In this document: positions 61,626-64,000 of the stretch, in pieces
How the letters are laid out: each line of letters begins with the position of its first letter
Position numbering within the stretch: the stretch's first letter is position 1
From: Primulina eburnea
Taxonomy: Eukaryota > Streptophyta > Magnoliopsida > Lamiales > Gesneriaceae
Length of the DNA: 64,000 nt
Assembly (NCBI RefSeq): GCF_022965805.1
Contig: NC_133106.1
Location: 35,701,913 to 35,765,912, forward strand
Reading direction: 5' to 3'
Made by a program: the position numbers and the translations under genes
The notes under the pieces: generated by a model
Told to the model about the DNA's origin: nothing
The model's database searches: none
The model's input: only the letters and a program-made list of their open reading frames with translations

Positions 61626-64000
61626 ATGGAAGGTGGTGGTGGCTCCAGTAGTTTGATGGCTTTTGGAGAAAATGTCCATGAGCTTGGTCCTATGTTAATT
61701 ATGCCTCCAACAGCAGACATCAACAATAACATATTTCTTCCTCCCGCTAATCATCAAGGTCTAATAAATCGACACTGCAGTTTAACTGTCGATGTTAGTT
61801 CTATGATGCTCGAGGAACATCATAACGACAGGAATGTAAGTACAAGTACTGCGTATTATTTAACGGAGAATAATAATGATGCTGGCAGCGGCTCCGTGAA
61901 GGCGAAGATCATGGCGCATCCTTACTACCACCGCCTCTTGGCCGCCTATGTTGACTGTCAAAAGGTATAGATAATTGTTCTTATATTTTACATGGATTTG
62001 AACTGGTACAGAATATTTAAATTTAAAACCTCATTTTGTACCAAGCTTCTTCCTCAATTCAGAAAAAAAAAACCAAAGTATCAGAAGAGCTGTGAGATTT
62101 TACTAAATGGGTTTTCGTTGGTGTTTAATCATCAGAATCGAGATAAAGTGTCACCAGAACCCTTTGTAAGAGAGTGACGAAATGGACAGGATTGAAAAAC
62201 TGTAGTGTTTTACTGGTACTGACTGTTCATTCAGATAGGAGCTCCGCCTGAAGTGGTGGCGAGACTAGAAGAAGCCTGCGCATCTGCCGCTGCGATGGGG
62301 CAACAAGGCACAAGCTGCCTCGGCGAAGATCCCGCGCTCGACCAATTCATGGAGGCTTACTGTGAAATGCTGGCGAAATATGAGCAAGAACTGTCGAAAC
62401 CCTTCAAGGAAGCTATGCTTTTACTCTCAAGATTTGAGTGCCAGTTCAAATCTCTCTCTCTATCTCCTATGGATTCTGGTGATAAATCAAACCCTTGTCT
62501 CTCTCTCTCCCCTCTCGCCCCTTTTTATCGTTTAGTTTTATCGATCCTTGAAAGAATTGTATTTATTCTTTGATAGATTTTACTGTTAATATGTGGGGGA
62601 TTACTGCTTCATTTTGTGTTTTATATTGTATACAATAAATGCATGCATGACGCGCAAAGCTCCTAGGAAATGAAGACTTCAATTTACTATACCTAGATTG
62701 TTTAGTTTCCTTCATGTAACGGTTCCATGATCCGTGATTTAATCGCTGTTTTCCTTTCGCCATTTATTAATTATAGACCGACATATGAAGACTTCAATTT
62801 ACTATACCAGGCATGGTTCGCCGGAACGGCCGTTATGTGGTCGGAACGGAACGGGAACGGTGACCACTGTTCCAAAGTTCCAGGGCAAATCGGTGATTGT
62901 TTTGTATCGCGGTTCTTCGACGTTTTATCGGCGATTTAACGGGAAAGCGGAACGGAACGGTTTTGGTGTTTAAAAAATATGGTTATGAGATGTTCATGGT
63001 TCATTACGGTGTATGATAATAGAATGGTTATGTTATTGGTATTATATTTCATAGTTGTTGATGATTATGAAAATGAATGTGTAGAATCGAAAGTTGATCT
63101 TGAGCCAAATAGGAAATGGAAGTGCATAAACGGTATGAAAAATGTGGCAGTAGTTGTGGTTTATAGTATAATGTCTTGTATATTGATCCAATTGTTGTAA
63201 GACCACCTCCATTAGAAAGATAAGATATAAGACCATAACTTTCATATTTTGAGTTTTGTTCAAATCATTAGAGATTCAGATACTATGATCGTCGTGACGA
63301 AACACTATTACAAAATCAGTCATTCCATTCTAATGATCTTTCGTCATCTCAATCTATATCCCTATGGACAATCATATCAGTATCCAAATGTTCGAAATCA
63401 ATTTAATCTACGAGATAGTGATGAAGAATATAACAATGATCTCGCTCCTCCGCGTCACTCTTCATGGTATTAGCTTTGATATGTTATATAATTTTTAGTG
63501 TGTATTTCTTATTGTGCTATTATTGTAAAATAGTTTTGTATTGAGAGATTAATTTGTAATAACTTCATATATTTTATTTAATATTCTCGGGAAAATGTTT
63601 TTTCATAACTCCGATATCTGTATTTCTTTCTATATCTTACGGCAAGGGACATGTACTTGTATTTGCTGATAACTAAAAGTTGATCTATGTTTTTTTTTTT
63701 TGAGGGTGCGAATTTGATGAAAGATTGGATCGTCTGTATTTAAACTACACTCTTGTGCGAACCTTAGAAATTCATGGGAGAATTGTGTACAGTTGTAATT
63801 TTTTGAACCAAAGCATTTTTATCCTGGCACGGGCTTGCATTCTTGACCCGAAGTACATTTGCTAGTTCACATAGCTGGAAGAAAGAGGATATATCTGCAT
63901 ACGAGTGGGAGATAATGTATTTATCATGGTCTCTTCATTAATTGGATATTGCAGGAAACACTGTTTCAGGCACAAGCCTGCTGCGTATGCTGTCTATATT
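61626..64000 (+). CDS. STM: Class I KNOX homeodomain protein, STM-like (first two exons; runs off window)
   Basis: Class I KNOX proteins are homeodomain transcription factors that keep meristem cells undetermined. Exon 1 is 61626-61964 (113 codons) and exon 2 runs from 62235 to about 62478. The start is ATG in MEGGGGSSSLMAFGENVHEL; the N-terminal MAF and LIMPP phrases are like STM. The KNOX1 domain begins at the end of exon 1 (VKAKIMAHPYYHRLLAAYVD) and continues into exon 2 (IGAPPEVVARLEEACASAAA). KNOX2 follows (DQFMEAYCEMLAKYEQELSK, then FKEAMLLLSRFECQFKSLSL). The ELK and homeodomain exons are not in the window, so the remaining 1.5 kb is the start of a long intron, which is usual for KNOX genes. 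The donor after GATTCTG at 62478 is the likely end of exon 2. STM rather than another class I member is a judgement by eye. Confidence 0.82.
62770..63480 (+). mobile_element. Transposon-like remnant within the KNOX intron
   Basis: The stretch 62815-62965 carries repeated CGGAACGG/GGAACGG units, characteristic of the subterminal repeats of small DNA elements. Further on, a frame near 63249-63473 ends FNLRDSDEEYNNDLAPPRHS, and another contains ESKVDLEPNRKWKCINGMKN. The acidic DSDEE-type tail resembles hAT-type transposase remnants. This is a weak call from composition. Confidence 0.3.

Overview
The window is nuclear genomic DNA of a dicot plant. It is AT-rich, its genes are split by GT-AG introns (plus two GC-AG introns), and its families are typical of flowering plants: DUF506, RIN4/NOI, plant UBX proteins, class I KNOX and an At1g16860-like membrane protein. 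It is rich in degenerate transposable elements. An asterid, possibly a Lamiales species, seems likely from the style of the dispersed repeats, but that is inference and was not tested. Exon models were built by hand. For all but the three genes with open or broken ends, exon lengths sum to an intact reading frame.

Layout. Positions 1-2.5 kb are AT-rich intergenic DNA. EMC3 (minus, 2559-4789) has eight exons. Positions 4.8-6.6 kb carry two exon-like shards. A 5'-half copy of RIC1 (minus, 6661-10712) has two in-frame stops and no C-terminal half. A 561-bp element with a 9-bp target duplication lies at 10906-11466. The USP39/Sad1-type tri-snRNP protein gene (plus, 12155-16370) has nine exons. 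A DUF506 gene (plus, 19309-20560), a doubtful small ORF (21500) and an unnamed conserved plant gene ending in an EAR-like LDLSLG tail (plus, 22455-25069) follow. Next is an At1g16860-like membrane protein gene (plus, 28741-32981). A probable solo LTR packed with tandem repeats occupies 33.3-35.4 kb.

The second half holds a RIN4-like gene (minus, 36551-37385) and a DUF3537 gustatory-receptor-like membrane protein gene (minus, 37928-40165). Then come a 163-bp tandem duplication carrying two TATA boxes, a COP1 coiled-coil exon fragment (42840-42995), a single-exon RING gene (minus, 44291-44977) and a tRNA-derived SINE-like repeat (45746). An apparently intact two-ORF L1-type LINE (47601-52420 plus a poly-A tail) is followed by a p47-like PUX gene with SEP and UBX domains (plus, 53603-56452). 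Five kilobases of repeat-rich intergenic DNA separate it from the first two exons of a class I KNOX (STM-like) gene, which runs off the right edge.

As in most plant windows the genes are independent units, not an operon. Functions present include ER membrane insertion (EMC3), splicing (USP39), Cdc48 adaptation (PUX), immunity (RIN4-like) and meristem identity (KNOX). I found no convincing wholly new system. The most unusual material is the decayed RIC1 half-gene with neighbouring exon shards, the COP1 fragment behind a duplicated TATA unit, the intact LINE with its ATGA overlap, and a family of about 170-bp inverted-repeat elements present in at least four good copies.
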